Below are positions 44,442-55,478 of a stretch of 60,987 bases of DNA, in pieces (within the stretch, counting starts at the first letter, position 1; each line of letters begins with the position of its first letter). The DNA is from Comamonadaceae bacterium (lineage in GTDB: Bacteria > Pseudomonadota > Gammaproteobacteria > Burkholderiales > Burkholderiaceae_C). The notes under the pieces are model-generated. The model was not told the DNA's origin. It searched no databases and saw only the letters and a program-made list of their open reading frames with translations. The stretch covers positions 1-60,987 of the forward strand of contig CANFYZ010000010.1 of assembly GCA_947451385.1 (NCBI GenBank), read 5' to 3'. Both the position numbers and the translations under genes were made by a program.

Positions 44442-45604
44442 GCCAGCAAGTGCGTCAGCCAGTGCGTCAGTTCGCCCCTGCTAGGGTCCGGCGGTTGATT
44501 TTGTGGCTGTCGGTGAGCCTGCTCACCGCCTGCTCCAGTACCGTTGACAAACCTAAACCGCCGGAGTTGCCCGTCCTCAGCGCAGCCTCTGCCTCGTCAC
44601 CATTGACGCGGGTATGGAGCAACCGCGTGGGGGCCATCGACACCCCCCTGAGTCTGTGGGCCAAAGACAGCCAAGTGGCGGTTGCGTCCAGTGACGGCCT
44701 GTTGGCCTTGATCGATGCCACTTCCGGCCGTGACATTTGGCGTCTCGCTTTGAATACCCCCGTGCAAGCCGGGGTGGGTGGCGACGGTTCACGGTTCGCC
44801 GTGGTGACGCAAAGCAATGAAGTGATCGCCGTACATGCCGGACAAGTGATCTGGCGTTATCGTTTGAGCGCATCGACCTACACAGCCCCTTTGGTGGCGG
44901 GGGGGAGGGTGTTTGTGCTGACGGCCGATCGCATGGTCATCGCTCTGGATGGCGCTACTGGCCAACGTTTGTGGTCACAGCAGCGCACCGGGGATCCTTT
45001 GGTCCTGAAGCAAGCGGGCTTGCTGATGGCCGTGGGCGACACCCTGGTCGCGGGCATGTCGGGTCGCTTGGTGGGCTTGAATCCAAACAACGGCAGCACC
45101 CGCTGGGAATCGGTGGTCGGGGCATCGCGAGGCACCAATGAGGTGGAACGTTTGGTGGACATCGTGGCGGGCGTCAGCCGTCAAGGGGGATCGGTCTGTG
45201 CGCGGTCATTTCAAACAGCGGTCTCTTGTGTGGATGCCGTCAAGGGCGTGACCTTGTGGACTCGGCCTTCCATCGGTCACCAAGGCCTGGACGGTAATGA
45301 AGCGCAGGTTATCGGCACAGAGTCAGACAGCAAAATGGTGGCTTGGTCGCGTGCCAACGGGCAACCCGCTTGGACCAGCGACGCCTTGCGTTTTCGTGGC
45401 CTGACCGCCCCGCTGGTCTGGGGCAACAGCTTTGTGGTGGGCGATGAAGCCGGCTTGTTGCACCGGCTGTCCATCTTGGACGGCCAAACCCTCAGCCGCA
45501 GCAACACTGACGGTTCTGCCATTGCTGCCCGTCCCGTGGCGGCTGCAGGCTTGTTAGTCGTAGCGACGCGCAGCGGTGGCCTGTATGGCTATCGTCTTGA
45601 TTGA
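44438..45604 (+). CDS. bamB: Outer membrane protein assembly factor BamB (lipoprotein)
   Basis: The 388-residue lipoprotein has signal RRLILWLSVSLLTACSS with the modified cysteine near residue 32. It is followed by repeated PQQ-type propeller blades (VWSNRVGAIDTPLSLWAKDSQVAVASSDGLLALIDATSGRDIWRLAL and later ALDGATGQRLWSQQ). It supports BamA in beta-barrel insertion. Translation begins at a GTG in a GTGA overlap with the upstream gene. BamD is at 33737-34537. Confidence 0.92.
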   Translation: MSQQVRQPVRQFAPARVRRLILWLSVSLLTACSSTVDKPKPPELPVLSAASASSPLTRVWSNRVGAIDTPLSLWAKDSQVAVASSDGLLALIDATSGRDIWRLALNTPVQAGVGGDGSRFAVVTQSNEVIAVHAGQVIWRYRLSASTYTAPLVAGGRVFVLTADRMVIALDGATGQRLWSQQRTGDPLVLKQAGLLMAVGDTLVAGMSGRLVGLNPNNGSTRWESVVGASRGTNEVERLVDIVAGVSRQGGSVCARSFQTAVSCVDAVKGVTLWTRPSIGHQGLDGNEAQVIGTESDSKMVAWSRANGQPAWTSDALRFRGLTAPLVWGNSFVVGDEAGLLHRLSILDGQTLSRSNTDGSAIAARPVAAAGLLVVATRSGGLYGYRLD

Positions 45605-45622
45605 ACGATCGGAAACTCTCCC

Positions 45623-46960
45623 GTGATACCTGTTTTGGCTCTGGTGGGCCGGCCCAATGTGGGCAAATCCACGCTGTTTAATCGGTTGACCAAAAGCCGA
45701 GATGCGATCGTGGCAGATTTTGCTGGGCTGACGCGCGACCGACATTACGGCCAAGGTCGCCTGGGCAAGCACGATTACATTGTGATCGACACCGGTGGTT
45801 TTGAACCCGACGCCAGCTCGGGGATCTACAAAGAAATGGCCAAACAAACCCAGCAAGCGGTGGCCGAATCGGATGTGGTGATTTTTGTGGTCGATGCCCG
45901 TGCCGGTTTGTCGGCGCAAGACCACGACATCGCCAAATACCTGCGTCGAATAGGCAAGCCCTGTTTATTGGTGGCCAATAAATCGGAAGGGATGCGAGAA
46001 GGCATTCAGTCGGGTGAGTTTTATGAGCTGGGCTTGGGCGAGGTCTTGTCGATTTCGGCCGCACATGGCCAGGGCGTTCGCGACCTGGTGGAGCTGGCCC
46101 TTGAGCCCCTGCACTTACCTGAAGACGAAGAACAACCTGAAGTTGATACCAGCATCATCAAACTGGCCGTGGCCGGGCGACCTAACGTGGGCAAGTCCAC
46201 TCTGATCAATACCTGGTTAGGCGAGGAGCGTTTGGTGGCCTTTGACATGCCAGGCACCACCCGGGACGCGATCACCGTCCCTTTTGAGCGGAACGGGCAG
46301 AAATTTGAATTGATCGATACCGCCGGCTTACGCCGCAAGGGCAAAGTCTTTGAGGCGATCGAAAAGTTCTCGGTCGTCAAAACGCTGCAAGCCATCGAAT
46401 CGGCCAATGTGGTCTTGCTGCTGCTCGATGCAGAGCAAGGCGTGACCGATCAAGACGCCCACATTGCCGGTTTTATTTTGGAAAGTGGCCGAGCCGTCGT
46501 CGTGGCGGTCAATAAATGGGATGCCGTGGACGAATACCAACGCCAATTGGTTCACCGTTCGATCGAAACCCGTTTGCCGTTCTTGAAATTCGCTAATTTG
46601 CACCTGATTTCGGCCAAAAAACGCCAGGGCTTGGGCCCTGTCTGGGCTTCGATCAGCCAAGCGCATCGAGCCGCCATGTGCAAAATGTCGACGCCCGTGC
46701 TGACCCGCCTCCTCCTGGAAGCGGTGCAGTTTCAAACGCCTCAGCGCGGCGGCATGTTTCGTCCCAAGCTACGCTATGCGCACCAGGGCGGGATGAACCC
46801 CCCTGTGATCGTCATCCACGGCAACTCCTTGGAACATGTGACTGAAACCTACAAGCGCTTTTTGGAAGGGCGTTTCCGTAAGGCCTTTGATCTGGCCGGC
46901 ACGCCTCTGCGCATTGAGATGAAGACCTCACAAAATCCCTACGCCGATAAAGACGCTTGA
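45623..46960 (+). CDS. der: Ribosome biogenesis GTPase Der (EngA)
   Basis: The 445-residue protein has tandem GTPase domains with P-loops [14 protein letters not shown] (near residue 8) and [14 protein letters not shown] (near 187). The G3 and G4 motifs (DTGGF, NKSEG; DTAGL, NKWD) and a C-terminal KH-like domain ([22 protein letters not shown]) are present. It acts in 50S subunit maturation. Translation starts at GTG (45623) behind GGAAA. Confidence 0.96.
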   Translation: MIPVLALVGRPNVGKSTLFNRLTKSRDAIVADFAGLTRDRHYGQGRLGKHDYIVIDTGGFEPDASSGIYKEMAKQTQQAVAESDVVIFVVDARAGLSAQDHDIAKYLRRIGKPCLLVANKSEGMREGIQSGEFYELGLGEVLSISAAHGQGVRDLVELALEPLHLPEDEEQPEVDTSIIKLAVAGRPNVGKSTLINTWLGEERLVAFDMPGTTRDAITVPFERNGQKFELIDTAGLRRKGKVFEAIEKFSVVKTLQAIESANVVLLLLDAEQGVTDQDAHIAGFILESGRAVVVAVNKWDAVDEYQRQLVHRSIETRLPFLKFANLHLISAKKRQGLGPVWASISQAHRAAMCKMSTPVLTRLLLEAVQFQTPQRGGMFRPKLRYAHQGGMNPPVIVIHGNSLEHVTETYKRFLEGRFRKAFDLAGTPLRIEMKTSQNPYADKDA

Positions 46961-47053
46961 CAAGACGGGGAATTTCAAGCTTTCTACGGCGAATCCGCTG
47001 GCCCCTGTGGTAAGGTCAAACTCTTCTTAACTATTTTGAACACGGAGCATATC

Positions 47054-47305
47054 GTGAGCAATAAAAGCCAACTCTTGCAAGATCCCTTCCTTAATGCCTT
47101 GCGCAGAGAACATGTCCCAGTTTCCATTTACCTGGTCAACGGCATCAAGTTACAGGGTCAGATCGAGTCTTTTGATCAATATGTCGTTCTTTTGCGCAAT
47201 ACGGTGACACAAATGGTCTACAAACACGCCATCTCGACCATCGTGCCAGGACGGGCTGTGAACCTGAGTCCAACGGACGCCACCGAAGACGCGCTGGCCA
47301 GCTGA
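47054..47305 (+). CDS. hfq: RNA chaperone Hfq
   Basis: The 83-residue Sm-like protein is complete. [44 protein letters not shown] is the Sm1 segment and [13 protein letters not shown] the Sm2 segment with the KHA motif. It forms hexamers that pair small RNAs with mRNAs. GTG at 47054 is the start, with CGGAG 8 bases upstream; a TTG at 47036 would add an atypical lead. A perfect TTGACA at 46957-46962, overlapping the end of der, is a possible -35 with a poor -10. It is followed without a gap by hflX. Confidence 0.96.
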   Translation: MSNKSQLLQDPFLNALRREHVPVSIYLVNGIKLQGQIESFDQYVVLLRNTVTQMVYKHAISTIVPGRAVNLSPTDATEDALAS

Positions 47306-48493
47306 TTGTCTGATACCGCTTTGAAAGATACGGCGCCTGCCTTGTTGGTCGGCGTTGATTTCGGTTTGCCTCATTTTGACGGTGAGTTGCAGGAGTTGGG
47401 ACTGCTGGCCGAAACCGCAGGATTGCGCCCCGTCGCGCGCATCACCTGCAAGCGCCGCGCACCCGACGCGGCTTTGTTTGTAGGCACTGGCAAAGCCGAC
47501 GAAATCAAATTCATGGCCGAGCAGCATGGGGCGCAAGAAATTCTCTTTGACCAATCGCTCAGTCCCGCGCAGCAGCGCAACTTAGAGCGCCATATTGGTT
47601 TGCCGGTGAACGACCGGACCTTGATCATTTTGGAAATTTTCGGCCAACGCGCCCGCAGTCACGAAGGCAAATTGCAGGTGGAGCTGGCGCGTCTGCAGTA
47701 CCTGAGCACGCGTTTGGTGCGCCGCTGGTCACATTTGGAACGGCAACGGGGTGGCATTGGGACCCGCGGCGGGCCTGGAGAAACCCAGATTGAGTTGGAT
47801 CGGCGCATGATCAATGAGGCGATCAAACGCACCAAAGAGCGTCTGCAAAAAGTCAAAAAGCAACGCCAAACCCAACGAAAACAGCGTGACAGGCGCCAGG
47901 CCTTTACGATTTCCTTGGTGGGCTACACCAACTCCGGCAAAACCACGCTCTTCAATGCCTTGGTCAAAGCCAGGGCGTATGCTGCAGACCAACTGTTTGC
48001 CACATTGGACACCACCACCCGCCAGCTCTATCTGGGTCAAGCAGGCCGTTCTGTGTCGCTGTCGGACACTGTGGGTTTCATCCGCGATTTGCCGCACGGC
48101 TTGATTGATGCCTTTGAAGCCACGCTGCAAGAAGCGGCCGATGCGGATTTGTTGCTGCATGTGGTGGACAGTTCGAACCTCGATTTTCCGGAGCAAATGG
48201 CGGAAGTTCAGCGGGTTTTGGCCGAAATTGGTGCCAGTGACGTCCCGCAATTGTTGGTCTTTAACAAACTCGATGCCATCGCGGAAGACAAACGACCTCT
48301 CAAATTGCATGACCAATACGAACAAGAAGGCGTGGTCATGGAACGCCTGTTTGTCAGTGCCCGATCTGGCATGGGATTGGCGCAATTGCGTCAAATTTTG
48401 TCGGAGCGCACCGCAACCCTAATCCCCTTGGCTGAACAAGATGACTCTAAGTCCCTTGAAATTCCAGCACAATTGTCAGAAGACGGCCCTTGA
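47306..48493 (+). CDS. hflX: GTPase HflX
   Basis: The 395-residue protein has the HflX N-terminal domain (ITCKRRAPDAALFVGTGKADEI, then EILFDQSLSPAQQRNLERHIGLPVNDRTLIILEIFGQRA). A basic helical linker follows, then the GTPase domain with GYTNSGKTTLFNAL near residue 203 and DTVGFIRDLPHGLIDAFEATL. HflX splits or rescues stalled ribosomes under stress. Translation begins at TTG directly after the hfq stop, with no strong ribosome site, so re-initiation is likely. Confidence 0.93.
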   Translation: MSDTALKDTAPALLVGVDFGLPHFDGELQELGLLAETAGLRPVARITCKRRAPDAALFVGTGKADEIKFMAEQHGAQEILFDQSLSPAQQRNLERHIGLPVNDRTLIILEIFGQRARSHEGKLQVELARLQYLSTRLVRRWSHLERQRGGIGTRGGPGETQIELDRRMINEAIKRTKERLQKVKKQRQTQRKQRDRRQAFTISLVGYTNSGKTTLFNALVKARAYAADQLFATLDTTTRQLYLGQAGRSVSLSDTVGFIRDLPHGLIDAFEATLQEAADADLLLHVVDSSNLDFPEQMAEVQRVLAEIGASDVPQLLVFNKLDAIAEDKRPLKLHDQYEQEGVVMERLFVSARSGMGLAQLRQILSERTATLIPLAEQDDSKSLEIPAQLSEDGP

Positions 48494-48537
48494 TTCGTCA
48501 CAATTCAACCTCTTTGCTCATAAGAAGACCTTTGCGA

Positions 48538-49956
48538 ATGACACTGCATCTCCGCGCCTTTCGATGGAATGAACTTTTGCCACGCGTGCGCGGTATGTTC
48601 AATCTCAATGACCCTCGTTGGGGTCGTGGCGACGACAAGTCAAATGAACCTGCGACGCCGCATGAAGGTGATAAGCCTCAAGCGAATCCGCCGGTGGGAG
48701 ACCGTTCCACCGATCGGCCCGGTCGCGCTGGCGCCAATCAAGGCCCCCCCGATTTAGATGAACTTTGGCGTGACTTCAACCGGAAGCTGGGCGGCTTGTT
48801 TGGCGGCAATGGCGGAGGCAATTCGGGCGGCAACTCGGGCGGTAACTCGGGGGGGCGCCCAGGGGGCTCGGGTTTGCCGCCGTTCATGAACAGCATCGGT
48901 TTAGGGGTCGTGGCCGGCGTGGCCTTGCTGATTTGGTTGGGATCTGGCTTCTTCATTGTCCAAGAAGGCCAACAAGCGGTGATCACGCAGTTTGGCAAAT
49001 ACAAATCGACGGCGGGGGCTGGTTTTAACTGGCGCTTACCTTACCCCTTGCAACGCCATGAAATGGTGTTTGTGACGCAAATTCGTTCTGTTGACATTGG
49101 CCGAGACAACGTGATCAAAGCCACGGGCCTGCGCGAATCAGCCATGCTGACCCAGGATGAAAACATTGTGGAGATCAAATTCGCCGTCCAGTACCGCTTG
49201 AACGATGCGCGGGCTTACTTGTTTGAGAGCAAAAATCCCACCGAGGCGGTGGTGCAAGCTGCAGAAACTGCGGTGCGCGAAGTGGTCGGAAAAATGAAGA
49301 TGGACGCGGCGCTGTCGGACGAACGTGACCAGATCGCCCCCCGTGTGCGGGCCTTGATGCAAGTGATCTTGGACCGCTACAAAGTGGGCATCGAGGTGGT
49401 GGGCATCAACTTACAGCAAGGCGGCGTTCGGCCTCCGGAACAGGTGCAAACGGCTTTTGATGATGTGCTGAAAGCAGGTCAAGAGCGTGAGCGCAGCAAA
49501 AACGAAGCTCAGGCTTATGCCAACGATGTCGTGCCGCGTGCGGTGGGTGCGGCCTCGCGGTTGAAAGAAGAGTCTTCTGCCTATCGTGAGCGCATCATTG
49601 CCCAAGCCGAAGGTGACGCACAACGCTTCAAATCCATTTTGACGGAGTACCAAAAAGCACCGCAGGTGACGCGCGACCGCATGTACACCGATGCCATGCA
49701 ACAAATTTACAGCAACGTCACCAAGGTGGTGGTGGACAGCAAACAGGGCTCTAACTTGATGTACTTGCCTCTCGACAAAATCATGCAAATGACCGCCAAC
49801 AGCGCAGCAAATGCTGCTGCCCCTGTGTCGGTCACCGACACAAGCAACGCAGCCACCAACGCCGCGACGGCGCTTCCGTCAAGTAATTTGCCGCCCGCGC
49901 CAACCGATGCGCGGACGCGGGACAGTTCACGTTCGCGTGATCGTGATGTGCGTTGA
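48538..49956 (+). CDS. hflK: FtsH protease modulator HflK
   Basis: The protein is about 472 residues. A Gly/Asn/Ser-rich cytoplasmic lead contains NLNDPRWGRGDD and a GGNSGGNSGGNSGG repeat. A membrane span (MNSIGLGVVAGVALLIWLGSGFFIV) and the SPFH/Band-7 domain follow, then a helical region and an Ala/Asn-rich tail. With HflC it forms a periplasmic-facing complex that controls FtsH proteolysis. The start at 48538 follows AAGAAG; the family start could also be the ATG at 48595 (MFNLNDPRWGRG). Confidence 0.92.
   Translation: MTLHLRAFRWNELLPRVRGMFNLNDPRWGRGDDKSNEPATPHEGDKPQANPPVGDRSTDRPGRAGANQGPPDLDELWRDFNRKLGGLFGGNGGGNSGGNSGGNSGGRPGGSGLPPFMNSIGLGVVAGVALLIWLGSGFFIVQEGQQAVITQFGKYKSTAGAGFNWRLPYPLQRHEMVFVTQIRSVDIGRDNVIKATGLRESAMLTQDENIVEIKFAVQYRLNDARAYLFESKNPTEAVVQAAETAVREVVGKMKMDAALSDERDQIAPRVRALMQVILDRYKVGIEVVGINLQQGGVRPPEQVQTAFDDVLKAGQERERSKNEAQAYANDVVPRAVGAASRLKEESSAYRERIIAQAEGDAQRFKSILTEYQKAPQVTRDRMYTDAMQQIYSNVTKVVVDSKQGSNLMYLPLDKIMQMTANSAANAAAPVSVTDTSNAATNAATALPSSNLPPAPTDARTRDSSRSRDRDVR
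48814..48849 (+). repeat. Three-copy 12-bp repeat in hflK
   Basis: GGAGGCAATTCG, GGCGGCAACTCG and GGCGGTAACTCG are consecutive in-frame units encoding Gly-Gly-Asn-Ser. The 12-bp length keeps frame, so copy number could vary without breaking the gene. Confidence 0.8.
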
Positions 49957-49971
49957 GCCAGGGAGACCGTA

Positions 49972-50871
49972 ATGAATCGCATTGGTTTTTGGATTTCGTC
50001 GATCGTCATCGGCCTGGCTTTGTTCAGTTCCATGGTTTTTGTGGTGGATCAACGCCAGTTTGGTGTGGTCTACGCACTCGGGCAGATCAAAGAAGTGATC
50101 ACCGAGCCCGGTTTGAATCTCAAATTGCCGCCACCGCTGCAAAATGTCAGTTACATCGACAAGAGACTTTTGACCCTTGACAGCCCCGACACTGAGCCCA
50201 TGTTGACCGCTGAAAAACAGCGTGTGGTCATTGACTGGTATGTGCGCTGGCGCATCACCGACCCGGTGGCCTACATCCGCAATGTGGGTTTGGATGAAAA
50301 GGCGGGCGCCAATCAACTGAACCGTGTGGTGCGCAACGCCTTTCAAGAGGAAATCAACAAGCGCACCGTCAGGGAGTTGCTGTCAGAACAGCGTGAAGCT
50401 CTGATGGCCGATGTGAAGCGTGAAGTGCTTGACAAAGTGCGGGGGGACAAGCCCTGGGGCGTGGACGTGGTCGATGTGCGCATCACGCGCGCAGATTATG
50501 TCGACGCGATCACCGAGTCGGTCTACCGCCGCATGGAAGCGGAGCGCAAACGCGTGGCCAATGAACTGCGTTCTACCGGCGGCGCAGAAGGTGAAAAAAT
50601 TCGCGCTGATGCCGATCGGCAACGCGAAGTGACGATTGCCAACGCCTACCGCGAAGCCCAAAAAATCAAGGGTGCCGGTGACGCCCAGGCCGCGCGGATC
50701 TATGCCGAGGCCTTTGGCAAAGATCCTCAGTTTGCTCAGTTTTACCGCAGCTTGGATGCCTACAAGGCCACGTTCTCCAAAAAGTCCGACGTGATGCTGC
50801 TGGACCCCGGTGCGTCGGAGTTCTTTAAGGTGATGAAGGGCAGCTCGGCCCCCGCGACCAGCAAAAAGTAA
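49972..50871 (+). CDS. hflC: FtsH protease modulator HflC
   Basis: The 299-residue protein has an N-terminal signal anchor (RIGFWISSIVIGLALFSSMVFV), the SPFH/Band-7 domain (VVDQRQFGVVYALGQIKEVITEPGLNLKLP) and the helical ERKRVANELRSTGGAEGEKIRADADRQREV stretch typical of HflC. It partners HflK in the FtsH complex. GGGAGA precedes the ATG, 16 bases after hflK. Confidence 0.95.
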   Translation: MNRIGFWISSIVIGLALFSSMVFVVDQRQFGVVYALGQIKEVITEPGLNLKLPPPLQNVSYIDKRLLTLDSPDTEPMLTAEKQRVVIDWYVRWRITDPVAYIRNVGLDEKAGANQLNRVVRNAFQEEINKRTVRELLSEQREALMADVKREVLDKVRGDKPWGVDVVDVRITRADYVDAITESVYRRMEAERKRVANELRSTGGAEGEKIRADADRQREVTIANAYREAQKIKGAGDAQAARIYAEAFGKDPQFAQFYRSLDAYKATFSKKSDVMLLDPGASEFFKVMKGSSAPATSKK

Positions 50872-50874
50872 GCT

Positions 50875-51060
50875 GTGCTTGAGCAATTTCTTCTGGCACT
50901 GGCCCTCATGTTGATCATCGAGGGCCTCTTGCCGATGGCCAGCCCTGAGCGATGGCGCAAGATGTTCGAGCAGCTTTTGCAGCTCGAAAATGGACAAATC
51001 CGCTTTTTTGGTCTGTGCAGCGCAGGCTTGGGCTTGATTCTCTTGCTTTGGGTGGCTTGA
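50875..51060 (+). CDS. DUF2065 (YjeT-like) small membrane protein
   Basis: The 61-residue protein has two hydrophobic segments (FLLALALMLIIEGLLPMA, and FFGLCSAGLGLILLLWVA at the end) around a short basic loop (ERWRKMFEQLLQLENGQIR). Length and pattern match the YjeT/DUF2065 family that follows hflC in many proteobacteria. The biochemical role is unknown. The start is GTG at 50875, 3 bases after the hflC stop. Confidence 0.88.
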   Translation: MLEQFLLALALMLIIEGLLPMASPERWRKMFEQLLQLENGQIRFFGLCSAGLGLILLLWVA

Positions 51061-51083
51061 AGTCCCCATTCAATAGGTAAAAT
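51057..51083 (+). promoter_or_regulatory. Weak candidate promoter for hisZ-purA
   Basis: TTGAAG (51057-51062, four of six matches) and TAAAAT (51078-51083, five of six) are separated by 15 bp, shorter than optimal. It would start transcription about 20 bases before the hisZ ATG. It could supplement read-through from the hflK operon. Confidence 0.3.
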
Positions 51084-51110
51084 CCCCCTTTTTACAGCCT
51101 CACCAATCCT

Positions 51111-52271
51111 ATGTCTGCCTGGGTTCTCCCGGATCACATCGCCGATGTCTTGCCTTCCGAGGCCCGGCACATTGAAGAACTCCGACACTTATTGCTCGAT
51201 ACCGCCCGCAGCTATGGCTATGAATTGGTCATTCCGCCTTTGCTGGAGCATTTGGAATCTTTGCTGACGGGCACCGGTCAGGCCCTCGACTTGCAAACCT
51301 TCAAGCTGGTCGATCAATTGTCTGGCCGCATGATGGGCCTGCGCGCCGACACCACGCCGCAGGTGGCCCGTATCGATGCCCATTTGCTGAACCGTGCCGG
51401 CGTCACCCGCCTGTGCTATTGCGGTCCGGTGTTGCACACCCAGCCCGATCGTCCACATGCCACACGTGAACCCTTGCAGCTGGGCGCAGAAATTTATGGC
51501 CATGCTGGCCTGGAAGCCGATTTGGAAATCTTGCAACTGGCCTTGGACCAATTGCAAGTCGCCCAGGTCAAGGGGCTGCAGGTTGATTTGGCCGATGCGC
51601 GGATCGTCGCCAGCTTGCTGGAAGGCCTGCAACTCAGTGACGAAGTGCGTTTGCAGATTCACAGTGCCTTGGCCTCTAAAAACAGCAGCGAATTGGCTCA
51701 ACTGACCCGTGATTTTGATCCGGCGATCCAAAAGGCCTTGCTGGCCTTGGTCGATTTGTATGGCGACGCCTCGGTCTTGGACCAGGCGGCCCAGCAGTTA
51801 CCGCGAACACCGGCCATTCAAGAAGCCTTAGCACAGCTGCGCTGGTTGGCCAACCACATTGCACCGGTCCAGGTCAGCTTTGATTTGGCCGATGCACGCG
51901 GCTATGCGTATTACAGCGGCCTGCGCTTTGCAATCTATGCCCAGGGGGCCTCCGACGCCCTGGTGCGAGGCGGGCGTTACGACGGGGTGGGCGCGGTGTT
52001 TGGTCATCAGATCGACCGCGAACGGCCTGCGGTGGGCTTCAGCCTGGATTTGAAGCAGTGGGTGGCGGCGGTGCCCGCCCTGCCACTGAAAGCGGCCATT
52101 CGTGCGCCGTGGTCCGAAGAGGCCGAACTGCGAGCGGCCATTGCCCGCCTGCGCAGCCAAGGGGAAACCGTGGTCTGCGTCTTGCCAGGCCATGAAAGTG
52201 AAATCGATGAATTCCATTGCGACCGCACGCTGGTGCAAGCGGCGGGGCAATGGGTGGTGCAAGCTCTTTGA
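51111..52271 (+). CDS. hisZ: ATP phosphoribosyltransferase regulatory subunit
   Basis: The 386-residue HisRS paralogue carries [21 protein letters not shown] at the start and [22 protein letters not shown] near residue 80. [39 protein letters not shown] corresponds to the histidine site. It lacks an anticodon-binding domain and serves as the regulatory partner of short-form HisG in histidine synthesis. Its presence with hisS (42432) in the same block is normal for betaproteobacteria. Confidence 0.93.
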   Translation: MSAWVLPDHIADVLPSEARHIEELRHLLLDTARSYGYELVIPPLLEHLESLLTGTGQALDLQTFKLVDQLSGRMMGLRADTTPQVARIDAHLLNRAGVTRLCYCGPVLHTQPDRPHATREPLQLGAEIYGHAGLEADLEILQLALDQLQVAQVKGLQVDLADARIVASLLEGLQLSDEVRLQIHSALASKNSSELAQLTRDFDPAIQKALLALVDLYGDASVLDQAAQQLPRTPAIQEALAQLRWLANHIAPVQVSFDLADARGYAYYSGLRFAIYAQGASDALVRGGRYDGVGAVFGHQIDRERPAVGFSLDLKQWVAAVPALPLKAAIRAPWSEEAELRAAIARLRSQGETVVCVLPGHESEIDEFHCDRTLVQAAGQWVVQAL

Positions 52272-52281
52272 AGACAGATAA

Positions 52282-53664
<1,383 letters not shown>

Positions 53665-53692
53665 GGCCTTCGTATTTTTTGGAGAAGTTTCC

Positions 53693-54217
53693 ATGTTGAC
53701 TGAAGACGGCAAACATCTGTACGTAAGCTACGACGAGTACCACAACCTGGTCGAAAAGCTGGCGATCAAAATTCACCAATCGGCTTGGCAATTCGACACA
53801 ATTTTGTGTCTGGCCCGCGGCGGTATGCGGCCTGGCGACATCTTGTCGCGTATTTTTGACAAGCCCCTGGCCATCATGTCCACCAGCTCTTACCGCGCCG
53901 ATGCTGGCACGGTGCAAGGCCATTTGGACATTGCGCGTTTCATCACCACGCCCAAAGGCGAGATCGCCGGTCGCGTGCTGCTGGTCGACGATTTGGCCGA
54001 CACCGGCCACACGCTCAAGGCGGTGGTCAACATGTTGAAAACCAACTACGCCCCGATCACCGAGTTGCGCACAGCGGTGTTGTGGACCAAGGGCGTGTCG
54101 GACTTCAAAGCCGATTACTCGGTGGATTTCTTGCCCACCAATCCCTGGATTCACCAGCCTTTCGAAGGCTACGACTCCACCCGCCCAGAGAAATTGCTGG
54201 AGAAGTGGAAAGTCTGA
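53693..54217 (+). CDS. Phosphoribosyltransferase (xanthine/hypoxanthine type)
   Basis: The 174-residue type I phosphoribosyltransferase has the PRPP-binding motif VLLVDDLADTGHTLKAVV near residue 98, plus ILCLARGGMRPGDILSRI near 40. It should attach a purine base to PRPP; the exact base is not decided by sequence. GGAGAAG precedes the ATG at 53693, 28 bases after purA, which fits a purine-salvage link. Confidence 0.85.
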   Translation: MLTEDGKHLYVSYDEYHNLVEKLAIKIHQSAWQFDTILCLARGGMRPGDILSRIFDKPLAIMSTSSYRADAGTVQGHLDIARFITTPKGEIAGRVLLVDDLADTGHTLKAVVNMLKTNYAPITELRTAVLWTKGVSDFKADYSVDFLPTNPWIHQPFEGYDSTRPEKLLEKWKV

Positions 54218-54232
54218 CGCTACGATGGGGGT

Positions 54233-55459
54233 ATGAAAAACGATGCAGCCCCTCTCGACGTCACCCACCTGATTCACCACCCTTACACACCGCCCGCTGA
54301 CTTTGAAGCCCCGCAACCCGGGGTGTTCAAAGCGTCCACGGTGTACTTTCCCAGCGTGGCCGCCATGCGCCAGCGCGAGTGGAAAGACAAGTCCGCTTAC
54401 ACCTACGGCCTGCACGGCACCCCCACCAGTTACTTGTTGGAAGAGCGCTTGTGCGCGCTCGAAGGCGGCTTGCAGTGCGTGTTGGTGCCCAGCGGCCTGT
54501 CCGCTTTGTCGACCGTGGCTTTGGCCACGCTGCAAACTGGCGACGAAGTGCTGTTGCCCGACAACGCTTACGGCCCCAACAAAGCCTTGGCCGAGGGTGA
54601 GCTGAAGGCGTTCGGCATCACGCACCAGTTCTATGACCCGCTGAACCCGGCGGACCTGGCCGCTCGCATCACACCCCGCACCCGCTTGGTCTGGCTAGAG
54701 GCCCCCGGCTCGGTCAGCATGGAGTTTCCCGACTTGCTGGCTTTGCTGCGCATTTGCCGTGAGAAACGTGTGCTGTGCGCACTCGACAACACCTGGGGTG
54801 CCGGATTGGCTTTCAAGCCCTTTGACCTGCTCGGCGATGGCCAATGGGGCGTGGACATCAGCGCCCATGCCTTGACCAAATACCCCAGTGGCGGGGGCGA
54901 CGTGCTGATGGGCAGCATCATCACGCGCGACCCTGCGCTGCACCTGAAAATCAAACTGTGTCACATGCGCTTGGGCCTGGGGGTGGGGGCCAACGATGTC
55001 GAGGCGGTGTTGCGCTCCTTGCCCAGCATCGGCATCCGTTACCAAGCGCAAGACCACAGCGCTCGCGCGTTGGCGCAATGGTGGTCCGAGCAGCCACAAT
55101 GCGCGCAGGTGCTGCACCCCGCCTGGCCGGGATCACCTGGGCATGCGCATTGGCAAGCACTTTGCGCGCCTCAGGGTAGCATCGGATGCGCCGCTGGCTT
55201 GTTCAGTGTGATGATTGCGGAGCGGTATTCGCAAACGCAGGTGGATGCTTTTTGTGACCGTTTGAAGCTGTTCAAAATTGGTTACAGCTGGGGCGGCCCC
55301 GTCTCCTTGGTGGTGCCCTACAACATCCGGGCCATGCGGCAGGCGTGGCCAGCCCATTTGGCCCCGGGGACTTTGGTGCGTTTTTCTATGGGCTTGGAGG
55401 CTGTGGCCGATCTGCAATCCGATTTGAGTCAAGCACTCGCCGCGACTTTGATGGACTGA
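54233..55459 (+). CDS. metC: Cystathionine beta-lyase (PLP enzyme)
   Basis: The 408-residue enzyme of the Cys/Met metabolism family carries YGLHGTPTSYLLEERLCALEGG, then the PLP region ALDNTWGAGLAFKPFDLL, and the Schiff-base lysine in SAHALTKYPSGGGDVLMGSI near residue 213. It should cleave cystathionine to homocysteine, pyruvate and ammonia, though related gamma-lyase activities cannot be excluded. A GGGG site precedes the ATG, 15 bases after the phosphoribosyltransferase. Confidence 0.85.
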   Translation: MKNDAAPLDVTHLIHHPYTPPADFEAPQPGVFKASTVYFPSVAAMRQREWKDKSAYTYGLHGTPTSYLLEERLCALEGGLQCVLVPSGLSALSTVALATLQTGDEVLLPDNAYGPNKALAEGELKAFGITHQFYDPLNPADLAARITPRTRLVWLEAPGSVSMEFPDLLALLRICREKRVLCALDNTWGAGLAFKPFDLLGDGQWGVDISAHALTKYPSGGGDVLMGSIITRDPALHLKIKLCHMRLGLGVGANDVEAVLRSLPSIGIRYQAQDHSARALAQWWSEQPQCAQVLHPAWPGSPGHAHWQALCAPQGSIGCAAGLFSVMIAERYSQTQVDAFCDRLKLFKIGYSWGGPVSLVVPYNIRAMRQAWPAHLAPGTLVRFSMGLEAVADLQSDLSQALAATLMD

Positions 55460-55478
55460 CTATCACAAGGGGAGCGCC

